DNA of 64,000 nucleotides, from the NCBI GenBank assembly GCA_964584305.1, contig CAZOZL010000001.1, positions 186,001 through 250,000 on the forward strand, read 5' to 3'. This document shows, piece after piece, positions 1 through 7,861 of this stretch. Each line of letters starts with the position of its first letter. The first letter of the stretch is position 1. The notes below the pieces were generated by a model, which searched no databases, was not told where the DNA came from, and was given only the letters and a program-made list of their open reading frames with translations. Both the position numbers and the translations under genes were made by a program. This DNA is from SB11 sp964584305 (GTDB lineage Bacteria; Bacteroidota; Bacteroidia; UBA8524).

Positions 1-101
1 TAACGCACGCCCTTTAATAAGGGAAGCCGCCAAACAAAAACTATGTTAAAGGCTAAATAATGCTACTTGATTACTGTTAAAATTTTTACCCTTCCAATGT
101 T

Positions 102-132
102 TTACTTTAAGATATTTCTTTTCGTACCTTTG
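102..132 (+). promoter_or_regulatory. Promoter of the queD-like gene
   Basis: TACCTTTG at 125-132 matches the Bacteroidota -7 consensus TAnnTTTG exactly. The -33 side is only T-rich (TTT near 102-104). Transcription would start near 138, giving a leader of about 33 nt before the ATG at 171. I see no gene in bases 1-170; the window probably begins just after, or inside the end of, an unseen gene. Confidence 0.6.
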
Positions 133-170
133 CAAAAAATTTTAAACGTAGCAACGGAAAACCTAACAGT

Positions 171-602
171 ATGGCTGAGAAACCTAGATTACTCTACATC
201 ACCCGAAAAGAGCATTTTAATGCAGCGCACAAGCTGTATAATCCTAATTGGACGGAGGAAAAAAATGATGCAGTGTTTGGCAAATGTGCCAACAAAAACT
301 GGCACGGGCATAATTTTAATTTGCTTGTAACAGTAAAAGGATACCCCAACCCCGATACAGGTTTTATTATCGACCTGAAAAAACTAAAAGTAATTATTAG
401 CGAGCGGGTTTTAGATAAGTTAGACCACAAAAATATAAACGAAGACGTTGATTTTATGAAGGGTAAAATGGCGAGTATCGAGAATTTAGTAGTAGAAATA
501 TGGGAACAACTTGCCCCCCCCATTGCCAAGCACAATTGCCAGCTACATTATTTAAAATTGGTGGAAACCGAACACAATTTTGTTGAATATTATGGAGAAT
601 AA
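171..602 (+). CDS. queD: 6-carboxytetrahydropterin synthase (QueD/6-pyruvoyl-tetrahydropterin synthase family)
   Basis: A 143-residue protein of the T-fold QueD/PTPS family. In the queuosine pathway this enzyme converts 7,8-dihydroneopterin triphosphate to 6-carboxytetrahydropterin, in the cytoplasm. The zinc site is visible as His20 plus the HGH pair (His45, His47), and the usual nucleophilic Cys lies just before it (Cys39). The conserved LDHKNIN stretch near residue 83 and the ETEHN motif near the C-terminus also fit. The length is normal. The start is set by a good promoter at 125-132. The stop overlaps the next gene, so the two are probably co-transcribed. No other queuosine gene is nearby; a PTPS-type role in another pterin pathway cannot be excluded from sequence. 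Confidence 0.85.
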   Translation: MAEKPRLLYITRKEHFNAAHKLYNPNWTEEKNDAVFGKCANKNWHGHNFNLLVTVKGYPNPDTGFIIDLKKLKVIISERVLDKLDHKNINEDVDFMKGKMASIENLVVEIWEQLAPPIAKHNCQLHYLKLVETEHNFVEYYGE

Positions 603-816
603 GAAACCACATATCCCTGCCTACGACCGTGAACCCAGTCTAAAAAGTTTTAAAAGAACTATTTGGGGGGCTGTTATTTTTATGGCATTTTATGGTGTAT
701 TTCTTATTTGGAAAAACTACTATATGGAGGGTGCTGTTCCTCCATTAGAGCGCAAACAACTATCTGTTCCCTCTTATTTCGAGGAAAGCGACACCTCTAC
801 AACGGATAGCTTATAA
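592..816 (+). CDS. Small single-pass membrane protein, unknown function
   Basis: A 74-residue protein read from the ATG at 592; a TTG at 580 is the only earlier option. It overlaps the end of the queD-like gene by 11 nt, so translational coupling is likely. The first 22 residues are polar and basic, residues about 24-40 form one hydrophobic helix, and the tail is acidic and Ser/Thr-rich. This suggests an N-in inner-membrane protein with a short periplasmic tail. I do not recognise a named family. Confidence 0.65.
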   Translation: MENKKPHIPAYDREPSLKSFKRTIWGAVIFMAFYGVFLIWKNYYMEGAVPPLERKQLSVPSYFEESDTSTTDSL

Positions 817-1134
817 GCATAATTTTACTGTTTCATTTTACTTGCCCGTTTATCCTTAGAGAAAAATGAGATTTACTATTTATAGGGCTAAAAAAACTGA
901 TATGCCATGGGTAAATGGCGTTTATGAAGGTCATCGCTAACCGTAGCAATGACGAGGATGATAGCGCAGTCTAAAGGCTAAAAGCCGCTAACTAAAAACA
1001 GAGTTATAGCCCCTTTTCATAAAGTTTAAAACTTTTTACTAAAAAGCGGTAAGTATTCTTATGGTTTTGAAATACATTTGATAAACGGAATTTACTGAAG
1101 GCATTAATTGCCTACATTTAAGCTATTTAATACG
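817..1134. other. Intergenic stretch with a promoter at its end
   Basis: No convincing gene in these 318 bases. A TACATTTG element at 1073-1080 matches the Bacteroidota -7 box and probably drives the gene at 1135. The rest has no clear hairpin terminator or repeat that I can support. Confidence 0.5.
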
Positions 1135-1434
1135 ATGTTTGATTTAGAAAATTACATTAAACAATGTGACCAATCTCAAGCCGCAATTTTTGGATACTTG
1201 CGTGAGATGATTCTTTCATGTTCTACAGAAATACATGAAGAAGTTACGGATAACAAGCCCACCTACAAGTTGGGGACTAAAGTCTTTTCCGTTTCAAATA
1301 AATCTATTGGTACAACTCTTTCATTTTCTGATATTAATAATGAGGCGTTTCCTAAACCTCTACATTTTAACTCGATAAAAGAGATAGATATGGTCTCTGT
1401 TTACTCATCGATACAAAAAGCCTTATACAATTAA
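1135..1434 (+). CDS. DUF1801/YdhG-like protein, first of two paralogues
   Basis: A 99-residue protein resembling the DUF1801 (YdhG-like) fold in its N-terminal ENYIKQ...LREMILSCS segment. The family has no firmly established biochemical role, though some members are called iron chaperones. The ATG at 1135 is chosen because from there it aligns residue for residue with the start of the next gene; a TTG at 1108 lies closer to the promoter box at 1073-1080. The pair share the LRxxILSCSxxIxE signature but are otherwise strongly diverged. Family assignment is by pattern only. Confidence 0.6.
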   Translation: MFDLENYIKQCDQSQAAIFGYLREMILSCSTEIHEEVTDNKPTYKLGTKVFSVSNKSIGTTLSFSDINNEAFPKPLHFNSIKEIDMVSVYSSIQKALYN

Positions 1435-1510
1435 AATAGCGTAGCTTTTTCTTTGCATAGTATATAGTGCAGCGTGGATAACACAGTATTTAATTACACC
1501 CCAATAACTG

Positions 1511-1518
1511 TATATTTG
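1511..1518 (+). promoter_or_regulatory. -7 promoter element of the second DUF1801-like gene
   Basis: TATATTTG matches TAnnTTTG, 26 nt before the ATG at 1544. The -33 element is not obvious. It suggests the two paralogues are transcribed separately. Confidence 0.45.
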
Positions 1519-1543
1519 GTTGTTTATTATTATTTGATGCATA

Positions 1544-1933
1544 ATGAAAACCCTTGAAGACTATATAATAGCCATTGATGCTAAAAAAGCAAGTACTGTT
1601 TGTTTTTTGCGAAGCGTGATTTTATCCTGCTCGCAAAAAATTGAAGAAACGACCTCAAACAATACCATTGCCTACTATTTCAATAACTACAAATTTTGTT
1701 ACCTCAATGAAACATCACAAGGTATTGAAATACTATTTTGTGATGGAATGGAACTATGCGACCCTTTTAATATATTAGTAGAGGTAGGGCATCCAGTATC
1801 AAAAATTCCTGCTATCAGTAGTACTAAACAAATTGATGCGTACAAAATTATTACCCTTCTACAACAGGCTATATTATTAACCGAGCTAAAACAAAGCCAG
1901 TTCAAATTTATTATGCGCTTGCTAACCAAATAA
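1544..1933 (+). CDS. DUF1801/YdhG-like protein, second paralogue
   Basis: A 129-residue protein whose first 35 residues align with the preceding gene product (LEDYI near the N-terminus, LRSVILSCSQKIEE near residues 23-36). It is about 30 residues longer than its neighbour at the C-terminus. It has no signal peptide or membrane segment, so it should be cytoplasmic. The arrangement looks like an old tandem duplication. Function unknown. Confidence 0.6.
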   Translation: MKTLEDYIIAIDAKKASTVCFLRSVILSCSQKIEETTSNNTIAYYFNNYKFCYLNETSQGIEILFCDGMELCDPFNILVEVGHPVSKIPAISSTKQIDAYKIITLLQQAILLTELKQSQFKFIMRLLTK

Positions 1934-1963
1934 CTATCAATACAAAGCGGGTTAAAATAAGGG

Positions 1964-1994
1964 TTGACAAAAAAGTTAATTATATTTATCTTTG
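1964..1994 (+). promoter_or_regulatory. rpsA promoter
   Basis: TTGACA at 1964-1969 and TATCTTTG at 1987-1994, with 20 nt between TTG and TA, form a near-perfect Bacteroidota promoter. Transcription should begin near 2000, so the TTG at 1992 lies inside the promoter and cannot be the start codon of rpsA. The leader would be only about 20 nt. Confidence 0.8.
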
Positions 1995-2005
1995 CCGCCC
2001 CACAA

Positions 2006-2012
2006 AAGGAGG
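2006..2012 (+). promoter_or_regulatory. Strong Shine-Dalgarno of rpsA
   Basis: AAGGAGG lies nine bases before the TTG at 2022. Such full-length Shine-Dalgarno sequences are rare in this phylum, where the 16S rRNA tail is largely sequestered on the ribosome. An ATG at 2017-2019 opens a two-codon frame (Met-Ile-stop) whose TGA overlaps the TTG start. Confidence 0.7.
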
Positions 2013-2021
2013 ACTAATGAT

Positions 2022-4172
2022 TTGACAGAAGAAAACAAAACAAACGAAGCGCAACAAGAAGTAGAAGTTACTACCACACCCGTTGCCGAAACACCAGCTG
2101 AAACCACAACATCTAACAATGCAGATTCAGCACAAACACCCCCACAAGATTTTGATTGGAGTATGGACGACCAAGGATTTGGCGAATATACTGATGATGA
2201 AAGAAAAAGTCTTGAAGGGCTTTACTCTAACACATTAAGCCAACTAAACGAAGGCGAGTTAGTAAAAGGTAAAGTAGTATCAATTACAGATAAAGACGTA
2301 GTATTAAACATTGGTTTCAAGTCTGATGGTTTAATTCAGCGTACAGAATTTCGTGATATGCCTGATTTAAAAGCAGGCGACGAGGTTGAAGTATTATTAG
2401 AAACGAAAGAAGACCAAAACGGTCAATTAGTTCTTTCTCGCAAAAAAGCAATTTCTGAAAGGGCTTGGGAAAACATTATTTCCGCATTTGAAAACGATGA
2501 AATACTTGAAGGGCTTGTAAAAACAAGAACCAAAGGTGGATTAGTAGTTGATATAATGGGTATGGATGCCTTTTTACCAGGTTCACAAATAGATATTAAG
2601 CCCATTCGTGATTATGATATATATGTAGGGCAAACCATGCAGTTTAAAGTGGTTAAAATTAACCAACTTTTCAAAAACGTGGTCATCTCACACAAAATAC
2701 TTATTGAGGATGATATTGAAGCACAAAAATCTGATATTCTTGCTAAATTAGAAAAAGGGCAAGTATTAGAAGGTATTGTGAAAAATATGACTTCATTCGG
2801 AGTATTTATAGACTTAGGTGGTGTTGACGGATTGTTGCACATCACAGATATTTCGTGGGGACGTATTAACCACCCCGAAGAAGTATTGAAATTGGATGAG
2901 AAAATAAATATTGTTGTTCTTGATTTTGATGATGATAAGAAACGTATCTCATTAGGCTTGAAACAACTACAACCTCATCCATGGGATAACTTAGGAGAAA
3001 CTATTGACGTTGGAGTACAAGTAAAAGGTAAAATTGTTACCGTTGCTGACTATGGTGCTTTCCTTGAAATTGATAACGGTATTGAAGGATTAATACACGT
3101 ATCAGAAATGAGTTGGAGCCAACACCTACGCAACCCACAAGACTTTATGAAAGTGGGCGATGAAGTAGAAGCCGTAGTTTTAACACTTGATAAAGAAGAC
3201 CGCAAAATGTCATTAGGCATTAAGCAACTTACCACAGACCCTTGGGTAAGCATAGAAGAGAAATATAGCGCAGGTTCAAAACATACAGGTATTGTGCGCA
3301 ACCTTACCAGCTACGGTGTATTTGTTGAGTTAGAGGAAGGCGTTGATGGGTTACTTCACGTATCAGACCTTTCATGGTCTAAGAAAATTAAGCACCCTGC
3401 TGAATTTGTGAAGAAAGACCAAGAGTTAGAAGTATTAGTACTTGAAGTGGATAAAGAAAACCGCCGTTTGAGTTTAGGACACAAACAACTGGAAGAAAAC
3501 CCATGGGATACTTTTGAAACATTATTCCCCGAAGGTTCAGTACACGAGGGTACAGTACTTAAAATAGGAGATAAGAGTGCAACCATTGCTTTACCGTATG
3601 GTGTAGAAGGGTATGCGCCGCTTAGGCAATTAGCCAAAGCAGATAAGTCTAACGTGAAAGAAGACGAAGTAGCTGAATTTAGAGTTACCGAGTTTAGTAA
3701 AGAAAATCGTCGTATTACAGTATCGCATACCGCAATTTGGAAAGAAGAAGAGCGCAATACAAAAGCTGATGCTGCAAACAAAAAAGCAAAAGAAGAAAGG
3801 GCTACCTCAAGAACAACCAAGAAAATGGCACAAAATCTTGAAAAAAGCACTTTAGGCGATATTGATGTACTAAGCGTATTAAAAGCACAGTTAGAATCTA
3901 ACGAGAAGAAAACGGCAGCAAAAAAAGCTGAGAAAATTCAAGAGAAAACAGAGGCTAAAGTGGAGACTAAGGTAGAACCTGCAAAAGAAGCAGAAGAAAA
4001 ACCAAAAGCCAAAGCCAAAACAACCAAAAAGCCAGCAGCAAAAAAAGCAGCTAAGGTGGAGAAACCTACAAAAGAAAAAGAGGCTAAAACAGAAGAACCC
4101 AAAGCTGAAAAAGTGGAGGAGCCAAAAGTAGAAGAACCAACCAAAGAGGCTGATGATGCTACTAAAGAATAA
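2022..4172 (+). CDS. rpsA: 30S ribosomal protein S1
   Basis: A 716-residue protein with six S1 (OB-fold) repeats between roughly residues 75 and 585. It binds mRNA on the 30S subunit and assists initiation. The third to fifth repeats are the most canonical, with SFGVFIDL, DYGAFLEI and SYGVFVEL cores, each followed by a DGLLH/EGLIH turn. An acidic N-terminal extension precedes the repeats. A long Lys/Ala/Glu low-complexity tail of about 100 residues follows, which makes it longer than E. coli S1 (557). The start is the TTG at 2022: the promoter at 1964-1994 excludes the upstream TTG, and AAGGAGG sits at the right distance. A rho-independent terminator at 4201-4233 ends a monocistronic unit. 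Confidence 0.95.
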   Translation: MTEENKTNEAQQEVEVTTTPVAETPAETTTSNNADSAQTPPQDFDWSMDDQGFGEYTDDERKSLEGLYSNTLSQLNEGELVKGKVVSITDKDVVLNIGFKSDGLIQRTEFRDMPDLKAGDEVEVLLETKEDQNGQLVLSRKKAISERAWENIISAFENDEILEGLVKTRTKGGLVVDIMGMDAFLPGSQIDIKPIRDYDIYVGQTMQFKVVKINQLFKNVVISHKILIEDDIEAQKSDILAKLEKGQVLEGIVKNMTSFGVFIDLGGVDGLLHITDISWGRINHPEEVLKLDEKINIVVLDFDDDKKRISLGLKQLQPHPWDNLGETIDVGVQVKGKIVTVADYGAFLEIDNGIEGLIHVSEMSWSQHLRNPQDFMKVGDEVEAVVLTLDKEDRKMSLGIKQLTTDPWVSIEEKYSAGSKHTGIVRNLTSYGVFVELEEGVDGLLHVSDLSWSKKIKHPAEFVKKDQELEVLVLEVDKENRRLSLGHKQLEENPWDTFETLFPEGSVHEGTVLKIGDKSATIALPYGVEGYAPLRQLAKADKSNVKEDEVAEFRVTEFSKENRRITVSHTAIWKEEERNTKADAANKKAKEERATSRTTKKMAQNLEKSTLGDIDVLSVLKAQLESNEKKTAAKKAEKIQEKTEAKVETKVEPAKEAEEKPKAKAKTTKKPAAKKAAKVEKPTKEKEAKTEEPKAEKVEEPKVEEPTKEADDATKE

Positions 4173-4200
4173 GTAAAGGCTTAAAAAAAGCAATCTATAC

Positions 4201-4233
4201 AAATCCCGTTTCTACTGAAACGGGATTTTTTTG
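4201..4233 (+). terminator. Rho-independent terminator of rpsA
   Basis: AAATCCCGTTT and AAACGGGATTT form a perfect stem around a short loop, followed by a T run, about 30 nt after the rpsA stop. Confidence 0.9.
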
Positions 4234-4316
4234 TTTACAGGAGGTTATCACCACTCTATACTTTGTACTAAAGATTAAGAATTATGTTTTTTTAAAGCCC
4301 TATAATTAAGATAACG

Positions 4317-4362
4317 ATAGGTTTCAACCTGTAATTTTAAAAGAAACTAACTTTAGTCGGTT
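4317..4362. repeat. Dispersed intergenic repeat, partial copy
   Basis: Contains AGGTTTCAACCTG, the half-palindrome core shared with copies near 28.3, 52.1, 58.1 and 62.4 kb. It continues into a block (TAATTTTAAAAGAAAC, then ACTTTAGTCGG) whose two parts recur at 58080-58108. Confidence 0.55.
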
Positions 4363-4394
4363 ACAACTATCCTATCATTTCTTTAAATTCGCAC

Positions 4395-4817
4395 ATGGCG
4401 AAAAAAGAAATAAAGCAGTGGCTCATAAAATCAGAACCCAATAAATACAGTTGGGATGATTTAGAAAAAGACGGTAACACATTTTGGGATGGTGTGCGCA
4501 ACTATGAAGCACGCAACAACCTGCGTGCAATGCAAGTGGGCGATTTACTATTGTACTACCACAGCAACGTGGGTAAAGAAGTGGTAGGCATAGCCAAAGT
4601 AATAAAAGAAGGCTACCAAGACCCTACTACCGATGATGACCGTTGGGTAGCCGTAGATATAGAACCGTTTAAAAAACTAAAAAACACAGTAAGCCTTGCT
4701 ACCATGAAAGCCACCCCCGAATTGCAAAACATGAAAATGGTGCGACAAGGTAGAATATCCGTTACACCAGTAACACCCGCTGAATTTGATAAAATAATAG
4801 CATTAGGAGAAGAATGA
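4395..4817 (+). CDS. EVE domain-containing protein
   Basis: A 140-residue protein covering one EVE (PUA-like) domain: WLIKSEP at residues 9-15, then WDGVRNYEARNNLR, then GDLLLYYHSN. This is the signature of the thymocyte nuclear protein 1 type. The family has been proposed to bind modified bases in nucleic acid; the bacterial role is unsettled. The start codon follows a TAAATTCG box at 4384-4391, a variant of the -7 consensus. The stop overlaps the next gene in an ATGA arrangement, so the two are translationally coupled. Confidence 0.85.
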   Translation: MAKKEIKQWLIKSEPNKYSWDDLEKDGNTFWDGVRNYEARNNLRAMQVGDLLLYYHSNVGKEVVGIAKVIKEGYQDPTTDDDRWVAVDIEPFKKLKNTVSLATMKATPELQNMKMVRQGRISVTPVTPAEFDKIIALGEE

Positions 4818-5332
4818 TAAGGCTTGAGCTTGAAAAGTGTATTGTTAGGACTCTTAAAATAGAAGATGCTGAAAGTATCGCTAACAATGGCAATAATCCA
4901 AAAATTGCAGCTAAAATGCGCGATGTATTTCCATCGCCATACAAAATTGATACTGCCCGAGCTTGGATAAATATGACCCTTTTACCTATAAATAAAGACT
5001 GGGTAAATGCCATTGAAGTAAAAGGCAAGGCAGTTGGTGTAGCCTCTGTTTTATTTAAAGATGATATTTATAAAAACAATGCTGAAATAGGCTATTGGAT
5101 TGGCGAAGATTATTGGGGCAAAGGCATTGTTAGTGAAGCAATAAAAGCATTGGCTGATTACACTCTCGAAAATACAAAAGTTACCCGCTTTTACGCCGAA
5201 GTATTTGACAACAATAAAGCCTCAGCACGTGTTGTAGAAAAAGCGGGTTTTATATATGAGTGTACTCACAAAAAAGCGATTACTAAAAACGGCGAAATTT
5301 TGGATTCTCATATTTATACTAAAAACAGATAA
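4814..5332 (+). CDS. GNAT family N-acetyltransferase (RimJ/RimL type)
   Basis: A 172-residue acetyltransferase. The acetyl-CoA binding motif A is seen as IGYWIGEDYWGKGIVSEA near residues 94-111, and the typical NKASARVVEKAGF motif follows near residue 137. These fit the RimJ/RimL-like group, which acetylates protein N-termini or small amines; the substrate cannot be predicted. It overlaps the EVE gene by 4 nt (ATGA). Cytoplasmic. Confidence 0.85.
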   Translation: MIRLELEKCIVRTLKIEDAESIANNGNNPKIAAKMRDVFPSPYKIDTARAWINMTLLPINKDWVNAIEVKGKAVGVASVLFKDDIYKNNAEIGYWIGEDYWGKGIVSEAIKALADYTLENTKVTRFYAEVFDNNKASARVVEKAGFIYECTHKKAITKNGEILDSHIYTKNR

Positions 5333-5375
5333 TAAGCACGCTTTTTGCAAAGTTATTTACATTTACCCCTCAGCT

Positions 5376-6062
5376 ATGCAAAACTTCTTTCGCTTCATTC
5401 TTCAACCAAAAAGGCTCACGCTTACATTTTGGCTATCAGCATCATTACTATTTAGTGTCGTTTTAGTAGCGGCACGTATTCACATATCAGGCACGCACTA
5501 TTTTCGTTTTTTATTATGGAATTTATTTTTAGCCTTTATTCCCTACATAGTCAGCACATGGTTAGCCTATTATACAAAAACACGCAAAAGTTTACTTGTA
5601 GTTGTAGGGGCAACAGCTATGTGGTTATTGTTCTTTCCCAATGCACCCTATATCCTTACCGATTTATTTCACCTTCGCCCACGGGCAGGGATACCCCTTT
5701 GGTATGATTTATTGCTGATATTAACCTTTGCATGGAACGGGCTTATTTTAGCCTATGTATCATTAGCAGAAATACAGCAAATATTCTCAAAACTGTTTAA
5801 TAAAACTTTTAGTTGGCTATTTGTAATAGCATCGCTTTGCCTATCAGCCTTTGGTATTTATTTGGGGCGTTACCTACGGTGGAATAGTTGGGATATTATA
5901 GCCCACCCCAAAAATTTAGCTTTTGATGTGATAGATAGGTTTATCCATCCCTTTGCACACGGTAGAACTTGGTTTGTAACATTGGGCTTTTCAGCTTTTC
6001 TTATTATAGGATATTTTACTATAAAACAATTGGGTAAATTAGCCGCCAGTACCGAACATTAA
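5376..6062 (+). CDS. DUF1361 family integral membrane protein
   Basis: A 228-residue, strongly hydrophobic protein with about six membrane helices. Conserved-looking segments include LFFPNAPYILTDLFHL near residue 87 and LGRYLRWNSWDI near residue 165, both typical of DUF1361. Function unknown. The ATG at 5376 is chosen because the longer frame (from 5256) overlaps the GNAT gene by 77 nt and adds a segment unlike the family. Confidence 0.75.
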   Translation: MQNFFRFILQPKRLTLTFWLSASLLFSVVLVAARIHISGTHYFRFLLWNLFLAFIPYIVSTWLAYYTKTRKSLLVVVGATAMWLLFFPNAPYILTDLFHLRPRAGIPLWYDLLLILTFAWNGLILAYVSLAEIQQIFSKLFNKTFSWLFVIASLCLSAFGIYLGRYLRWNSWDIIAHPKNLAFDVIDRFIHPFAHGRTWFVTLGFSAFLIIGYFTIKQLGKLAASTEH

Positions 6063-6069
6063 AAAAAAA

Positions 6070-6543
6070 GTGGAGCAACTCTATACACAATACTATCCCT
6101 CGCCCATTGGTTTAATAGAGGTTACGGCAAACAGTGCGGCTCTTCTTTCCATTTGTTTTGTAAGCACAAAAAAAGAGGAAAACCCTAATAGTATTACCCA
6201 ACTATGTTGCCAGCAATTACAAGAATATAGTGAAGGCAATAGGCGTGATTTTAATCTGCCACTTCAACCTAATGGCACAGAGTTTCAACAAAGAGTTTGG
6301 ACTGAATTACAAAATATACCCTACGGTAAAGTAATCAGCTATTTAGAACTTGCCAAACGCTTGGGCAACAAAAAAGTAATACGTGCCGCCGCCGCCGCCA
6401 ATGGAAAAAACCCAATAGGCATTGTTATCCCCTGCCATAGGGTAATAGGCAGCAACGGAGATTTGGTAGGTTATGCAGGCGGATTAGACAAAAAGAAATC
6501 TCTATTAGAAATAGAAGGGTTTTTAGCAAAATCATTGTTTTAG
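6070..6543 (+). CDS. ogt: Methylated-DNA--[protein]-cysteine S-methyltransferase
   Basis: A 157-residue DNA repair protein that removes the methyl group from O6-methylguanine onto its own cysteine. The active site IPCHRVIG is complete, with the acceptor at Cys122. The preceding FQQRVWTELQNIPYGKVISY helix-turn-helix segment and the ANGKNP loop fit the family. It starts with GTG, 7 nt after the DUF1361 stop, so the two may be co-transcribed. A GCC-repeat tract (6385-6398) encodes an Ala run where relatives usually have RAVGxAN. Confidence 0.92.
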   Translation: MEQLYTQYYPSPIGLIEVTANSAALLSICFVSTKKEENPNSITQLCCQQLQEYSEGNRRDFNLPLQPNGTEFQQRVWTELQNIPYGKVISYLELAKRLGNKKVIRAAAAANGKNPIGIVIPCHRVIGSNGDLVGYAGGLDKKKSLLEIEGFLAKSLF

Positions 6544-6600
6544 TGGGTTAAATCACGCTAAAATAATGTCTATTAACAGCCAATTTGCAATTCACATTTC

Positions 6601-6626
6601 ATTAAACTAACTTGCGTTAGTTTAAT
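6601..6626. promoter_or_regulatory. Palindromic operator candidate upstream of paaB
   Basis: ATTAAACTAAC and GTTAGTTTAAT are perfect 11-bp inverted arms around TTGC, ending 9 bp before the paaB start. The core CTAACTTGCGTTAG (6607-6620) differs at one defined position from CNAACGNNCGTTNG, the site I recall for the TetR-type regulator PaaR of Thermus. That comparison is from memory. No regulator gene is adjacent. Confidence 0.6.
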
Positions 6627-6634
6627 ACTGTATT

Positions 6635-7015
6635 ATGATAATTAAATCGTTAGACCCGCGCGTTTCTCGCGCGCAAATAGATGGAGACAAAGCATTTGAA
6701 CATCCCTTGCAGGAGATGGATCAGTTTGAAACCTTTGAAGTTTTTGCCCAAAAAAAACGAGGTACTCACCACCAACACGTAGGCTCATTACACGCTCCCA
6801 ACCCTGAAATGGCATTATTATTTGCCAAAGAACAATACGGCAGGCGTGGCGTTTGCGTAAATATGTGGGTTACTAAAACTGCCGATATATCTGCTACCGA
6901 TTATGATGACGACGACATATTTTCTACCGTGCCTGATAAACAATACCGTGAAGCTGGCGATTATAAAGTAATGGATCGCATTACCAAATACAAAGAAAAA
7001 CAAGCCAATAAATAG
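6635..7015 (+). CDS. paaB: 1,2-phenylacetyl-CoA epoxidase subunit B
   Basis: A 126-residue subunit of the PaaABC(D)E epoxidase, which activates the aromatic ring of phenylacetyl-CoA. The family signature is clear: FETFEVFAQKKRG followed by HHQHVGSLHAPNPEMAL and then GVCVNMWV. PaaB is thought to bridge the PaaAC heterodimers. It is 4 nt upstream of paaC. The catalytic subunit gene paaA, normally directly upstream, is absent; ogt occupies that place. Confidence 0.95.
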   Translation: MIIKSLDPRVSRAQIDGDKAFEHPLQEMDQFETFEVFAQKKRGTHHQHVGSLHAPNPEMALLFAKEQYGRRGVCVNMWVTKTADISATDYDDDDIFSTVPDKQYREAGDYKVMDRITKYKEKQANK

Positions 7016-7019
7016 TACT

Positions 7020-7778
7020 ATGAGCGAGCAAACACATATTAAAGAGCTTTTATATAAAATGGCCGATGACCTATTGATTTTAGGACATCGGAATAGTGAA
7101 TGGACAGGTTTAGGACCTTTGCTGGAAGAGGATATTGCTTTCTCAAGTATGGCACAAGACAAAATTGGTCAGTCGTGGGCATTATTTACCATTTTAAACC
7201 AAATGGGCGAACAAGACCCTGATACTATTGCTTTTATGCGCAATGCAAATCAGTTTCATTGTTCACAATTGGTAGAGTATCCTATCGGTGAGTATGATTT
7301 TAGTTTAGTGCGCCATTTCTTGTATGACCGTGCCGATTTACTCCGTTTTGAGGCATTGGCAAATACTACCTTTTCTCCGCTGGGAAAAGTTGCCCGTAAG
7401 TTTAAAGGCGAAATAAAATACCATGTTTTCCATGCCGATACTTTTTTAATGAAATTAGGAACAGGCAACGAAGAAAGTCATACGCGTATGCAAAACTCAT
7501 TGAATGCCGCCTTTAACTTAGCCTTAGGAATCTTTGAACCTTCGGAGAATGAAGAACAACTACTTGCCGAGGGCATTTTTATAGGCGAAAAAGCACTGCA
7601 AGAACGCTGGTTGGAAACTATTGCACCTGTGGTGAAAAAAGCAGGCTTAGAACTCCCCGCCCAAAGCACGTGGCAACCCGTATATGGCGGGCGCAAGGGA
7701 CAACATACTGAACATTTGCAACCTCTTTTGGATGAAATGACAGAGGTTTTCCGCATTGACCCAGGGACGGAGTGGTAA
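7020..7778 (+). CDS. paaC: 1,2-phenylacetyl-CoA epoxidase subunit C
   Basis: A 252-residue ferritin-like, structural (non-catalytic) partner of PaaA. Recognisable features are ILGHRNSEWTGLGPLLEEDIAFSSMAQDKIGQ near residues 20-50 and the YHVFHADTFL helix near residue 134. It lies 4 nt after paaB, and an 83-nt gap separates it from paaD. Full length for the family. Confidence 0.94.
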   Translation: MSEQTHIKELLYKMADDLLILGHRNSEWTGLGPLLEEDIAFSSMAQDKIGQSWALFTILNQMGEQDPDTIAFMRNANQFHCSQLVEYPIGEYDFSLVRHFLYDRADLLRFEALANTTFSPLGKVARKFKGEIKYHVFHADTFLMKLGTGNEESHTRMQNSLNAAFNLALGIFEPSENEEQLLAEGIFIGEKALQERWLETIAPVVKKAGLELPAQSTWQPVYGGRKGQHTEHLQPLLDEMTEVFRIDPGTEW

Positions 7779-7861
7779 CGCAAAAATTTACAATTTCGGA
7801 TGTATAACCCTTATTTGACAGCTAAAAGCCTAATAATTCAAGTAACTATTTTGTGTAACTA

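Noticed and set aside
67..330. An 87-residue frame ahead of and across the queD-like gene
   Set aside because: It starts before the likely transcription start and overlaps the well-supported gene in another frame.
1992..2021. TTG at 1992 as the start of rpsA
   Set aside because: It is part of the TATCTTTG promoter box, so it would not be in the mRNA; the Shine-Dalgarno fits the TTG at 2022.
3891..4202. Antisense frame rich in Phe/Leu opposite the rpsA tail
   Set aside because: It is the mirror of the Lys/Ala/Glu low-complexity tail, a composition artefact.
6380..6400. GCC-repeat in ogt as a phase-variation tract
   Set aside because: Repeats are in frame with an Ala run and the gene is intact; nothing shows length change.
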